DNA of 35,384 bases from Lachnospiraceae bacterium (GTDB taxonomy: Bacteria > Bacillota > Clostridia > Lachnospirales > Lachnospiraceae). Made by a program: the position numbers and the translations under genes. This document shows positions 6,955-15,517 of this stretch, piece by piece. A model generated the notes under the pieces. It did not search any database. It was not told the DNA's origin and saw only the letters and a list, made by a program, of their open reading frames with translations. Each line of letters starts with the position of its first letter. Position 1 is the stretch's first letter. The stretch is from contig JAIEDW010000260.1 of assembly GCA_029067805.1 (NCBI GenBank), forward strand, positions 1-35,384, given 5' to 3'.

Positions 6955-8273
6955 TAAATACTTTTTGAAATCTCCATAAGTAGCACGTCGGAAGCCGTAA
7001 ATCCTACGATTTTTCCGCTGATTAACCTGTTTTCAAAATTACGATCACCTATCGACTTGCAGTCTATTGCCACTTTTACATACTCTCTTGTATGTCCTGT
7101 AAAATATCTGGTTCCGTCTATCTCTTTTTCTTCCTCAAACAGGACTTCGACTTCCTTTCCCATATAATATGCCCTGAATTTTTCAGAATCCATGCGCTCA
7201 ATCTCCTGCAATATCGCGCTTCTTTTCGTCTTTACAGCCTCCGAAATCTGATTTGGCATCACTGCTGCCTTTGTCCCTTTTCTCTTGGAATACTTGAAAA
7301 TGTGCATTTCATAAAAATTGACTTCCTTTACAAAGGAAACAGTCTGTGCAAATTCCTCGTCCGTTTCTCCCGGAAACCCCACGATCACATCTGTCGTAAT
7401 TGCCGGGTGGTCAAATGCCGCGCGCAGCCGTTTTACTCCCTCGATATATTCCACGGGCGTGTAATGGCGGTTCATCCGCTTTAAGACACTCTCGCAGCCG
7501 CTCTGCAGTGAAAGATGAAAGTGCGGACAAATATGATTTAATCTGGAGAGCCTGTCCGCAAATTCCGCTGTGACAATGCGCGGCTCCAACGAGCCTAACC
7601 GGATACGCGCTACGCCTTCGATCGCATCAATGGCCTCGATCAGCTCCAAAAGAGAACTGTCGCCGTACGAGCTGATATGGATCCCCGTCAACACAAATTC
7701 TTTGTATCCAGCATTTACAAGCCCCCTTATTTCCTCCAGAATATCCGCTTTTTTTCTGCTCCGCACCCGCCCTCTCGCATAAGGTATCATGCAGTAAGTG
7801 CAAAACTGATTGCAGCCGTCCTGTATTTTGATGTAGGCGCGCGTGTGTTCCGCGGTCGCCGTCAGCTTCATCTCTTCATATTCAAGCGTGTGGTTGATGT
7901 CTATTACATTCTCCTGTTCCACACCGTCAAAGTAATTTTCAAGAATTTCAACCAAATCTCTTTTTTTGTTGTTTCCTATCATTAAATCCACGGACGCGTC
8001 TGCTTTTACTGCCTCCGTGTCTGACTGTACATAACAGCCCACGGCGACGACAATCCCCTCCGGATTCGTCTTTTTTGCCTTGTGCAGCATCTGACGGCTT
8101 TTCCTGTCGGCAATGTTTGTGACAGTGCATGTATTTACAATATAAATGTCCGCTTTCTCCTCAAACGGTACAATCTCATAACCTTTCTGCCGCAATGATT
8201 GCAGCATTGCGTCCATCTCATAGGAATTTACTTTACAGCCGAGATTGTGATATGCTACGGTTTTTCTATTCAT
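6951..8273 (-). CDS. mtaB: tRNA (N6-threonylcarbamoyladenosine37-C2)-methylthiotransferase MtaB
   Basis: This 440-residue radical-SAM methylthiotransferase has an N-terminal UPF0004 domain with three Fe-S cysteines (NLGCKVN, NTCTVT, VGCYVQ), the radical-SAM triad CNQFCTYCMIPYARGR (about 156-171), LSLQSGCESVLKRM and a C-terminal TRAM domain (TRYFTGHTREYVKVAI). NLGCKVN and the overall length place it with MtaB (YqeV), which makes ms2t6A37 in ANN-decoding tRNAs, rather than MiaB or RimO. I chose the ATG at 8271-8273, with GGAGG 6 bases upstream; an upstream in-frame GTG at 8300 has no ribosome binding site. It is divergent from the HPr-like gene. Confidence 0.92.
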   Translation of the reverse strand: MNRKTVAYHNLGCKVNSYEMDAMLQSLRQKGYEIVPFEEKADIYIVNTCTVTNIADRKSRQMLHKAKKTNPEGIVVAVGCYVQSDTEAVKADASVDLMIGNNKKRDLVEILENYFDGVEQENVIDINHTLEYEEMKLTATAEHTRAYIKIQDGCNQFCTYCMIPYARGRVRSRKKADILEEIRGLVNAGYKEFVLTGIHISSYGDSSLLELIEAIDAIEGVARIRLGSLEPRIVTAEFADRLSRLNHICPHFHLSLQSGCESVLKRMNRHYTPVEYIEGVKRLRAAFDHPAITTDVIVGFPGETDEEFAQTVSFVKEVNFYEMHIFKYSKRKGTKAAVMPNQISEAVKTKRSAILQEIERMDSEKFRAYYMGKEVEVLFEEEKEIDGTRYFTGHTREYVKVAIDCKSIGDRNFENRLISGKIVGFTASDVLLMEISKSIY

Positions 8274-8393
8274 TTTCAGCCTCCATTCCTGTACCTCCAC
8301 AAAACCGATTATCGTTTTTTATTATAAATCTTGAAGACTTTTCACGCTAAAATACGAATTTTTATTGGCACTTTTGTACGCCACATGTCAACC

Positions 8394-8422
8394 TGTATAC
8401 TTTTTTGCCATTTTTTTGTCAA
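8394..8422 (-). promoter_or_regulatory. Promoter of mtaB
   Basis: On the minus strand TTGACA (8417-8422), a 17-base spacer and TATACA (8394-8399) give a near-consensus sigma-A promoter. The leader to the mtaB ATG is about 115 bases. It is divergent from the HPr promoter, with the two -35 boxes 29 bases apart. Confidence 0.6.
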
Positions 8423-8451
8423 TTTTCATTCAAACTGTTTTTTAACTTTAG

Positions 8452-8480
8452 TTGACTTTTCAAGTGATTACCTTTATTAT
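8452..8480 (+). promoter_or_regulatory. Promoter of the HPr-like gene
   Basis: TTGACT (8452-8457), 17 bases, then TATTAT (8475-8480; a shifted TATAAT at 8478-8483 is also possible). This is the only clear plus-strand promoter in the window. GGAGG precedes the ATG by 9 bases. Confidence 0.6.
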
Positions 8481-8519
8481 AATAGATGAAACCGCAAACA
8501 ATAAAGGAGGTATATTGAA

Positions 8520-8750
8520 ATGAAAACAGTTCAGATTTCTTTAAACTCGATTGATAAGGTAAAGTCATTTGTTAATGATATCACAAAGTTTGATTATGAT
8601 TTTGACCTTGTTTCTGGCAGATATGTCATTGATGCAAAGTCAATCATGGGAATCTTCAGCTTGGATTTATCAAAGCAGATTGACTTAAATATTCATACGG
8701 AAGGCGATACAACCGAGATTATGGATGTATTGAAGCCTTATTTAATCTAA
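8520..8750 (+). CDS. HPr/Crh-like protein without the phosphorylatable histidine
   Basis: This 76-residue protein has the HPr fold signature in its C-terminal half: VIDAKSIMGIFSLDLSKQIDLNIHTEGD aligns with the KSIMGVMSL region around Ser46 of HPr (split here over about 38-65). The N-terminal part (LNSIDKVKSFVNDI) has no counterpart of the His15 motif GIHARPA, and there is no histidine before residue 60. It therefore cannot accept phosphate from PTS enzyme I in the usual way, but keeps a candidate regulatory serine at about 41. This resembles Crh of Bacillus in principle. It is a single-gene unit with its own promoter and terminator, and it is the only plus-strand gene in the window. Confidence 0.8.
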   Translation: MKTVQISLNSIDKVKSFVNDITKFDYDFDLVSGRYVIDAKSIMGIFSLDLSKQIDLNIHTEGDTTEIMDVLKPYLI

Positions 8751-8777
8751 GCTTGAATTAACATTACATAAAAGCTT

Positions 8778-8815
8778 ATCAGGTACAGAAGTTTTCTGTA
8801 CCTGATTTTGTTTTT
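8778..8815 (+). terminator. Intrinsic terminator of the HPr-like gene
   Basis: A perfect 13-bp stem (ATCAGGTACAGAA 8778-8790, TTCTGTACCTGAT 8794-8806) with a GTT loop is followed by TTTGTTTTTG. It lies between the convergent HPr-like gene and thiI and could also slow transcripts from thiI. Confidence 0.85.
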
Positions 8816-8825
8816 GTGTAAAGTT

Positions 8826-10007
8826 TCACACAATCTCCACAACCTCATCTGTTTCCAGTGCGGTCTGCACAAGCTCCTCAATCCGTTCCTCAAGATTTTT
8901 CTCATGAATGCGAATCACATTCAAATTCGGTTTTGTCACAGGATGCTTTGCCACAAAAATCGTGCAGCAGTCTTCATACGGAAGAATCGAAGTTTCGTAT
9001 GTGTCAATCTTTTCCGAAATCTCGACAATTTCCTGTTTATCCATACCGATGAGCGGTCTGTACACAGGCATCGTGCACACGTCGTTTGTCGCCATAAGCG
9101 ACTGCATCGTCTGCGATGCCACCTGTCCGATGCTCTCTCCCGTAATGAGTCCCAAACTTCCGCTCTTTTTGGCGATCTCTTCTGCAATACGCATCATGTA
9201 ACGGCGCATAATAATGGTCAATTCATCATGCGGACATTTATCATAAATATAAAGCTGTATCTCCGTAAAATTAATGATATGAAGCGTAATAGGACCGCTG
9301 TACTTTGACACAATTTTGGCAAGATCCATGACTTTCTGCGTCGCGCGCTCGCTTGTATAGGGCGGTGCGCTGAAATACACAGCGTCTATTTTAACGCCGC
9401 GCTTCGCGATCATATAGCCTGCCACAGGCGAGTCGATACCGCCCGACAGCAAAAGCGTTCCCTTTCCGTTCGTACCAATCGGAAGTCCGCCCGGTCCCGG
9501 AATAACAACGGAATATACATTAATTTTTTCACGAATTTCTATTCGTAAAAGCACATCGGGGTTATGCACATCTACTCTGATTTCGGGAAACGTCTTTAAC
9601 AGAAACTCACCTATGTCGCAGTTAATCTCGATTGAGTTTTTGGGATAATTCTTTCGCGCGCGTCTTGTTTCGACCTTAAAGGTGATTTTCTTGTCGGGAT
9701 AGACTTCCTCGATATATTTTGCAACATCCTCGCAGAGCTGCTCAAAACCCTCGTCCTCAAGCTGTACAACGGGACAAATACCCGTAACGCCAAACACCGT
9801 CTTTAGATTTTCCACGACCTCATCATAGTCGTAATAGCCATCTATATTGACATAGATTCTTCCCTGTGACTTTGTAACATTAAATTCGCCGTCACAGCGC
9901 TTTAGCGCATAACGGATCTGGTCGCACAATCTGTCCTCAAACAGATATCTGTTTTTTCCCTTTACACCAATCTCCGCGTACTTTATTAAAAATGCTTTGT
10001 ATTCCAT
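8826..10007 (-). CDS. thiI: tRNA 4-thiouridine synthase ThiI (rhodanese-less form)
   Basis: This 393-residue protein has an N-terminal ferredoxin-like and THUMP domain (about 1-165) and a PP-loop adenylation domain with LLLSGGIDSPVAGYMIAKRG at about 182-201. It uses ATP and sulfur from a cysteine desulfurase to make s4U8 in tRNA, and in some bacteria it also serves thiazole synthesis. The length matches Gram-positive ThiI without the C-terminal rhodanese domain of E. coli ThiI. It starts at ATG 10007 with GGAGGAG just upstream, 20 bases after its partner desulfurase. The two form the thiI/NifZ-type pair known from B. subtilis. Confidence 0.94.
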   Translation of the reverse strand: MEYKAFLIKYAEIGVKGKNRYLFEDRLCDQIRYALKRCDGEFNVTKSQGRIYVNIDGYYDYDEVVENLKTVFGVTGICPVVQLEDEGFEQLCEDVAKYIEEVYPDKKITFKVETRRARKNYPKNSIEINCDIGEFLLKTFPEIRVDVHNPDVLLRIEIREKINVYSVVIPGPGGLPIGTNGKGTLLLSGGIDSPVAGYMIAKRGVKIDAVYFSAPPYTSERATQKVMDLAKIVSKYSGPITLHIINFTEIQLYIYDKCPHDELTIIMRRYMMRIAEEIAKKSGSLGLITGESIGQVASQTMQSLMATNDVCTMPVYRPLIGMDKQEIVEISEKIDTYETSILPYEDCCTIFVAKHPVTKPNLNVIRIHEKNLEERIEELVQTALETDEVVEIV

Positions 10008-10027
10008 TTCTCCTCCAAAATTCTATG

Positions 10028-11185
10028 CTAGTGGCGCGTATACCGCCTTAGCGTGGGAATAAGCTCCTTCATGCAGCTTATTGTATAGTCAATGTCTTCC
10101 TCAGTCGTAAACAAACTAAAGCTAAACCGGATTGTCGAGTCAAGGAACTGCTTTTCGACACCGATGGATTTTAACGTGGCAGATGTCGAAGGTCTGTTTG
10201 ACGAGCAGGCGCTTCCCGCCGACACATAAATGCCTTTTTCCTCAAGCGCGTGCAGCATTACCTCACTGCGCACTCCCTGTATGGAAACGCTCACAATATG
10301 AGGCGCTCCCTCGCTGCCGAAAGGTCCGTTTATTTTGATGCCTTCAATACCGCTTACACCCGCGACAAAACGCTCCCTGATGTTATATAAATAATCGATT
10401 TTCGCCTCAAAGTCTTCATAGACCATTTCCACAGCTTTTGCCATACCCGCAATGCCGGGAACATTTTCCGTGCCCGAACGCATCCCTTTTTGCTGTCCGC
10501 CGCCAAAAATAATCGGACGCACTTTTGCTTTTTCGTTGATATACAAAAAGCCAACGCCCTTTGGTCCGTGTATCTTGTGCGAGCTTACAGACAACAGATC
10601 AATATTCATACGCTTCGGATAAATTCGGAATTTTCCAAATCCCTGAACAGCATCTACGTGAAACAGCGTATTGGGATTCATACGTTTGATGAGCGCTCCC
10701 GCCTCGGCGATTGGCTGCGTTGAACCGATTTCGTTATTTGTGTGCATAATGGAAACGAGTATCGTATTGCGCGTCATCGCTCTTTCAAGGTCGCTAAGCC
10801 GAATTACCCCGTTTGCATCCACGGGAAGATATGTCACATCAAATCCCTGTTCCTCCAAATATGCGCACGGCTGCGCAACCGCCGGGTGTTCGATCCGCGT
10901 GGTAATAATATGTCTGCCCGCCCTGTGGTTTGCATACGCACCGCCAATCAACGCGATATTGTTTGACTCTGTTCCTCCCGATGTAAAGAGGATTTCCTTT
11001 TCCTGTACTTTCATGCATTTTGCAATCGTTTCTCTGGCGTAACGCACATATTTTTCGCTCTCGATACCTTTTTTGTGCATACTTGAGGGATTTCCGTAAT
11101 CCTCGCACATGATATGCGTCATGAGCGCTGCTGCTTCCGGCAGACATCTTGTTGTCGCCGAATTGTCAAGGTAAACTTCTTTCAT
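10028..11185 (-). CDS. Cysteine desulfurase (NifS/NifZ type), sulfur donor for ThiI
   Basis: This 385-residue class V PLP enzyme has the N-terminal VYLDNSATTRCLPEA, the PLP-lysine motif SSHKIHGPKGVGFLYI at about 200-215 and the active-site cysteine loop VSAGSACSSNRP at about 320-331. The short cysteine loop assigns it to group I/IscS-NifS-like enzymes. It releases sulfur from cysteine as an enzyme persulfide. Being directly upstream of thiI, its main acceptor is probably ThiI, as for B. subtilis NifZ; a role in Fe-S assembly is less likely, since no iscU lies nearby. ATG at 11183-11185 has GGAG 7 bases before it. A structured leader precedes it. Confidence 0.92.
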   Translation of the reverse strand: MKEVYLDNSATTRCLPEAAALMTHIMCEDYGNPSSMHKKGIESEKYVRYARETIAKCMKVQEKEILFTSGGTESNNIALIGGAYANHRAGRHIITTRIEHPAVAQPCAYLEEQGFDVTYLPVDANGVIRLSDLERAMTRNTILVSIMHTNNEIGSTQPIAEAGALIKRMNPNTLFHVDAVQGFGKFRIYPKRMNIDLLSVSSHKIHGPKGVGFLYINEKAKVRPIIFGGGQQKGMRSGTENVPGIAGMAKAVEMVYEDFEAKIDYLYNIRERFVAGVSGIEGIKINGPFGSEGAPHIVSVSIQGVRSEVMLHALEEKGIYVSAGSACSSNRPSTSATLKSIGVEKQFLDSTIRFSFSLFTTEEDIDYTISCMKELIPTLRRYTRH

Positions 11186-11203
11186 ATTAATTCTCCATTC
11201 TTG

Positions 11204-11272
11204 TCAAGAGCACACTATCCTCATTGTACTTATTCCAAGTCTGCAAAGGACATTTTGCAGACTTGCTCTTGA
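11204..11272 (-). repeat. Structured leader of the desulfurase-thiI operon (hairpin repeat family, copy C)
   Basis: On the minus strand TCAAGAGCA (11264-11272) pairs with TGCTCTTGA (11204-11212). Between them is a perfect 12-bp hairpin, CAAGTCTGCAAA / TTTGCAGACTTG (11236-11265), and a 23-base single-stranded stretch. The core AAGTCTGCAAA also occurs, slightly changed, in copies A, B and D. There is no U run after the hairpin, so it is not an intrinsic terminator. The remaining upstream region (11273-11404) has an AT-rich TATATATAAAT stretch that may hold the promoter. Confidence 0.6.
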
Positions 11273-11404
11273 ACAGTATTTATATATAAAATATGCGCTA
11301 TTTTGTCGTTTGGTTCGCGTGCTATATTACATCTTAACAGAATGGACTTATTACTTCAAGACTCGAGTGAAAACTTCAATGAAAATCGAAAAAGCATTGC
11401 TCAT

Positions 11405-11445
11405 AAAAATATCCCACAATCTATACGGAAGAGATTGTGGGATAT
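11405..11445 (-). terminator. Intrinsic terminator after uxuB
   Basis: A perfect 14-bp stem (11409-11422 with 11432-11445; ATATCCCACAATCT and its complement) with a 9-base loop is followed on the minus strand by TTTTATG. It lies 20 bases after the uxuB stop and closes the hexuronate operon. Confidence 0.82.
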
Positions 11446-11465
11446 TTAATATTTTCTATTTCCCG

Positions 11466-13079
11466 CTATCCATATACTCTCTCTAACAAGCCTGCAATCG
11501 CGCCTGTTCCCTGTATCATTTCGGTAAACATCGCGATCACTTTCTCACCTAATACAGACTGGGTTAAGTCAACTCCAAAAATATCGTCCCGCTTCAAAAT
11601 CGGTGAAATTACCGCCTTCACATCACAGTCAGCTCCCAGCTTGACATCCGCAAGCAGTGGCATCAATGTTTCAAGCAATGGATCGGGACTTGGCGTAAAG
11701 GGATTTCCTTTATCATCAACTCCCATCAGATACCGGAGCCACCCTGCAAATACAAGCGGAATTCCCTCCAGCGAATCCACATCCAACTCTTTAGATGCCA
11801 TATACGCCTTAATCGTTTCACCAAAACGAATCGGCAGTTTTTGCGAAGTATCCGTCGCAATTCGCTGCGGCGTGTCGGGCATAAATGGGTTGGGAATGCG
11901 CAACTGCAGCACTTCATCGATAAACTTCTTCGGCTCAAGAATTCCCGGATTGACAACTACGGGCAATCCCTCCTGATATCCGATGCGCTCCACCAATTTC
12001 TTTAACGCCGGATTTTTCATTTCCTCGGAAATCAACTCATATCCAAGCAGACAGCCATACACGGCAAGCGTTGTATGCAGCGGATTTAGACAGGTGCACA
12101 CCTTCATTTTTTCCACCTTGTCTACCGTTTCCCGCGCGGTAAAAATCACGCCAGTTTCTTCGAGCGCCGGTCTTCCGTTCGGAAATGCGTCTTCGATAAC
12201 AAGATACTGGCACTCTTCCGCATTTACAAAAGGCGCCACCCATGTGTTTTTGCTTGTTACCGCTTTTTCCAATCCTTCAATATTATCCGCTTCCAAGATT
12301 GCCTCTACCTTCGGGTCGGGACGTGGCGTAATCTTGTCAATCATGCTCCACGGGAACGACAACTTTGTTACATCATTAACATAGTCCATAAATCCCGCTT
12401 CCGCCGTTCCTGCCTCTGTCCAGCCTTTGGCAAATGCAACTACCGCCTGCTTTAACTTATCGCCGTTATGCGAACAGTTATCCATGCTGACAAGCGCAAG
12501 CGGAAGTTTCCCTTGCAGATACCGTTCATATACCAGCGCACATACCTTACCGAGATAGCTCTCCGGTTTCTTTGGTCCGTTCTCCAAATCCCTCTGGATT
12601 GCGGGCAGCATATCGCCTTTTCCGTCCACCAGACTGTAACCTTTTTCCGTAATCGTGAAACTTGCCATTTGTAAAGACGGCGCAGCAAAAATCTCCTTTA
12701 GACGGGAAAACTCCGCCTCATTTTCGCTGTCCAAAATCAGCGATTCCACGATACTGCCAATGACTGTTTTTTCGACATCTCCGTTGCCCTTCAATGTGAC
12801 AAGAATACTGTAGTCATCGTGCGGACGATACATTTTTTCAATGATTTCATAATCAAAACCTTCTGCCACGATCAAGCCTGTATCGCTCTTTCCTTCCTCC
12901 ATCAACTGCTGCATCAAATTCGCCTGATACGCGCGGAAAATATTGCCTGCCCCAAAATGGATCCATTCGGGTTTCTTTTTTGTATTTTCTGTAAGCTTCT
13001 CTCTGTCATACGCCGGAACATGATATCCCGCAGCCTTCCATGCCGCGCTGTCCTGTAAACCTTCTTTGTCTAATCTCAT
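11466..13079 (-). CDS. uxuB: Mannitol dehydrogenase-family hexuronate reductase, probable D-fructuronate reductase
   Basis: This 537-residue polyol-specific long-chain dehydrogenase has a Rossmann N-terminus with WIHFGAGNIFRAY (about 39-51), a conserved SMDNCSHNGDKL segment (about 198-209) and the catalytic Lys/Asn/His region KVCTCLNPLHT at about 326-336. UxuB reduces D-fructuronate to D-mannonate with NADH. The direct neighbour uxuA supports this over mannitol or altronate activity. I chose ATG 13077-13079 with GGAGGG 5 bases upstream; an upstream frame to 13106 has no better site. The gene is last in the operon, and a good terminator follows. Confidence 0.87.
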   Translation of the reverse strand: MRLDKEGLQDSAAWKAAGYHVPAYDREKLTENTKKKPEWIHFGAGNIFRAYQANLMQQLMEEGKSDTGLIVAEGFDYEIIEKMYRPHDDYSILVTLKGNGDVEKTVIGSIVESLILDSENEAEFSRLKEIFAAPSLQMASFTITEKGYSLVDGKGDMLPAIQRDLENGPKKPESYLGKVCALVYERYLQGKLPLALVSMDNCSHNGDKLKQAVVAFAKGWTEAGTAEAGFMDYVNDVTKLSFPWSMIDKITPRPDPKVEAILEADNIEGLEKAVTSKNTWVAPFVNAEECQYLVIEDAFPNGRPALEETGVIFTARETVDKVEKMKVCTCLNPLHTTLAVYGCLLGYELISEEMKNPALKKLVERIGYQEGLPVVVNPGILEPKKFIDEVLQLRIPNPFMPDTPQRIATDTSQKLPIRFGETIKAYMASKELDVDSLEGIPLVFAGWLRYLMGVDDKGNPFTPSPDPLLETLMPLLADVKLGADCDVKAVISPILKRDDIFGVDLTQSVLGEKVIAMFTEMIQGTGAIAGLLERVYG

Positions 13080-13115
13080 CTTAACCCTCCATTCCACATC
13101 TTTCATTCTACTATA

Positions 13116-13219
13116 GAAGAACGCCGCCCTTGCGTTCTTCCTTTACGAAAAAGGTTCGTCTACGAACCGTAGTAATTCTTAGTAAGCGTCTTTTGCTTAC
13201 TTAGAATTACTTTTCGTAA
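13116..13219. repeat. Hairpin cluster between uxuA and uxuB (repeat family, copy A)
   Basis: An outer stem TTACGAAAA (13143-13151) / TTTTCGTAA (13211-13219) encloses two hairpins: GGTTCG-TCTA-CGAACC (13153-13168) and a 16-bp stem with one mismatch (13172-13187 with 13195-13210). This makes a three-way junction. A further 9-bp hairpin, GAAGAACGC / GCGTTCTTC, is at 13116-13140. The right half overlaps the last seven codons and the stop of uxuA. The 16-bp hairpin resembles copy B at 29570-29610. No U run follows, so it may act in mRNA processing or stability rather than termination. Confidence 0.68.
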
Positions 13220-14267
13220 TAGCTTCCCAAAGCCCGTTCAAGTAAGTCGCGCCTAACGCTCTGTCATACAAACCATAGCCCGGCATTGCCACCTCGCCCC
13301 AGATCATGCGTCCGTGGTCGGGACGAATCGGTCCATCAAATTTGATATCATACAACGCTTTCATAATCTCGTACATGTCAAAACTTCCGTCTGCGGACAG
13401 ATGTGCCGCCTCCTCGAAATCACCCGGATAATTGTGCTGCAAATTGCGCACGTGCGCAAAATGAACGCGTCCCTCCAATGCACGGATCATTCCCGGAAGA
13501 TCATTGTCGGGATTCGTGCCGTAAGAACCGGAACAGAACGTAACACCATTGTGCTTATTGTCCACCATCTTCATCATACGCTGGATATTCGGCAGATTCG
13601 TGATAATACGCGGCAGTCCGAACACACTCCATGCAGGATCGTCGGGGTGGATTGCCATATTAATATCATACTTGTCACACACAGGCATGATTGCCTCCAA
13701 AAAGTATTGCAGATTGGCAAACAGCTTCTCCTCGTCTACATCTTTATATAAGCTGAACAACTCTTTAATCCGCTCCATGCGCTCAGGCTCCCAGCCCGGC
13801 ATTACAAAGCCGTTCGTGTCGCCCGAAATGGATTCAAACATTTTCTCGGGATTGAGATTGTCCACCGTTTCCTGATGATATGCAAGCACAGTCGAACCGT
13901 CGGGACGCTTTCTTGCAAGCTCCGTTCTCGTCCAGTCAAAGACAGGCATGAAATTATAGCATACCATGTGAATGCCTTCCTGGCCAAGCTTTTCCAGCGT
14001 CTTGATATAATTGTCGATATACCGGTCCCGTTCTTTCGAACCGATCTTAATCGCATCATGAATATTCACGCTCTCGATGCCCGCGATATGCATTCCGCTT
14101 GCCTCTACCTCCGCCTTCAACGCGCGGATTTCCTCGAGGCTCCACTCATCACCGGGCGCCGTTTCATACAAGGTTGTGATAACACCTTTCACTCCCGGAA
14201 TCTGACGAATCTGCTCCAATGTCACAGAATCCGATTTACTCCCATACCAACGCAATGTCATTTCCAT
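13197..14267 (-). CDS. uxuA: Mannonate dehydratase
   Basis: This 356-residue TIM-barrel enzyme begins MEMTLRWYGSKSDSVTLEQI, a hallmark of UxuA, and carries the conserved segments GIESVNIHDAIKIG, HPDDPAWSVFGLPRI, FCSGSYG and PIRPDHGRMIWGE. These hold the His/Cys/Asp metal ligands of the family. It dehydrates D-mannonate to 2-keto-3-deoxy-D-gluconate in the cytoplasm. GGAGAG precedes the ATG. It lies between the MFS gene (32 bases upstream) and uxuB (117 bases downstream). The last residues (TKSNSK) are encoded inside the hairpin repeat, so the 3' end appears remodelled by that element. Confidence 0.95.
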   Translation of the reverse strand: MEMTLRWYGSKSDSVTLEQIRQIPGVKGVITTLYETAPGDEWSLEEIRALKAEVEASGMHIAGIESVNIHDAIKIGSKERDRYIDNYIKTLEKLGQEGIHMVCYNFMPVFDWTRTELARKRPDGSTVLAYHQETVDNLNPEKMFESISGDTNGFVMPGWEPERMERIKELFSLYKDVDEEKLFANLQYFLEAIMPVCDKYDINMAIHPDDPAWSVFGLPRIITNLPNIQRMMKMVDNKHNGVTFCSGSYGTNPDNDLPGMIRALEGRVHFAHVRNLQHNYPGDFEEAAHLSADGSFDMYEIMKALYDIKFDGPIRPDHGRMIWGEVAMPGYGLYDRALGATYLNGLWEAITKSNSK

Positions 14268-14299
14268 ATTAACGCTCTCCTTTCCAATCTCTTCCTCTT

Positions 14300-15490
14300 T
14301 TAATCTGCAAAATCTTTTTGATTTCGTTTGATATATAAATTCAGCCCAATGATCAATGCCAGATCAATCAGCACGACCACGACAATCGAGCTCATTCCGT
14401 ATGCAATGCCCGCATGTTCCGCAATCTTTCCGATAATCGTCGGCATCAAAATCGAGCCAAAGCTCGCCAATGTCAAAATAAAACTCCATGCCATCGAATA
14501 TTTCTGAATCAGTTTCCCGCAAAATGACACGGTTGTCGGATAAATGCCCGCCATACTGTACCCAAATCCCATAATGCCAAGCACAATTGGCACTGTGCTT
14601 TTCGAGAACAACAGCCAGAAGAAAAATCCCACAAATCCCACGCCCATAATGAGCAGCAGCCTTTCTTTCCGGACTTTCTGGGACGCTTTTGCAACCGTAA
14701 GACGCCCCGCTAAGATCATAACCCAAAGCACGCTTGCCATGAGCTGTGACAGAGAATTGCTCAGCAGTCCCGTATCAACGAAATATGTGATCAGCCAGCC
14801 GATAACGCCCTGCTCCGCACACAGATAGAAAAACAAGGTAAATGTACACAGGTAAAACAGCGGTTCTTTGAAAAAACCGACACTACTGTCATTTTTCTTC
14901 TTCTCTGTCTTTTCCTTCGGCGTTTCGGAAGACGGAATTAAAAAGTATAAAATCCAGCTTAAAAGCCCCATTGCAATCAGAAAATAGCACGCATAGACCC
15001 ATCTGTCCGCATTTGTGCGCGTCAAAATCGTCAGCAGAATCGGAAACAAAAATGCACCGATTGAAAACATCGCATGTAACGCATTCAAAAATCCCGCCTT
15101 GCCCGGCGCAAGACTATTCACGGTATAATTTGCAAAATTGCTGGACGCTCCTCTAGCCAGCCCCGTCATCAGAAAGGCAAGCGCGAGCATGATATTTCCA
15201 GTTCCGTAAAGAATCATCACATACGAAAGCGCATAACATGCATTAAACAGCAGAATGCTCTTTTTCCGTCCCAGAAAAACCGAAAGCGTTCCCGAGGCAA
15301 AGCTCGAAAACAAATTTCCGACGGAATGCAGACTGACGATCAGACCCGCAAACGCGTAATTCAATCCCTTGGAATCCCGTATAAACGGCAACAGCGAGCC
15401 AATCGACAACGCAAGAATACCGTTTAACATAAAAGCAAGATAGGTAAAACATAATTGCTTTTTTTCGTCCGCAGTTTTCAGATAACCCAT
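14300..15490 (-). CDS. MFS transporter, probably for a uronate or related sugar
   Basis: This 396-residue protein has about 12 TM segments and a basic loop between TM6 and TM7 (PKEKTEKKKNDSS, about 195-207). GRKKSILL at about 74-81 matches the MFS loop 2-3 signature. The sequence resembles FHS/sugar-type MFS permeases (FLNALHAMFSIGAFLFPIL), but I cannot assign the substrate from sequence. Lying between the DctP-like sensor gene and uxuA, it may import a second uronide or oligomer, or export an intermediate. Having both TRAP and MFS systems in one operon suggests different affinities or substrates. Start ATG 15490, with AAGGAAAGGA about 10 bases upstream. Confidence 0.82.
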   Translation of the reverse strand: MGYLKTADEKKQLCFTYLAFMLNGILALSIGSLLPFIRDSKGLNYAFAGLIVSLHSVGNLFSSFASGTLSVFLGRKKSILLFNACYALSYVMILYGTGNIMLALAFLMTGLARGASSNFANYTVNSLAPGKAGFLNALHAMFSIGAFLFPILLTILTRTNADRWVYACYFLIAMGLLSWILYFLIPSSETPKEKTEKKKNDSSVGFFKEPLFYLCTFTLFFYLCAEQGVIGWLITYFVDTGLLSNSLSQLMASVLWVMILAGRLTVAKASQKVRKERLLLIMGVGFVGFFFWLLFSKSTVPIVLGIMGFGYSMAGIYPTTVSFCGKLIQKYSMAWSFILTLASFGSILMPTIIGKIAEHAGIAYGMSSIVVVVLIDLALIIGLNLYIKRNQKDFAD

Positions 15491-15517
15491 TTTTTCATTT
15501 CCTTTCCTTCGCCGTAA

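Noticed and set aside
11204-11272. T-box or known riboswitch in the desulfurase leader
   Set aside because: No T-box sequence, specifier-loop layout, terminator or known riboswitch core could be recognised.
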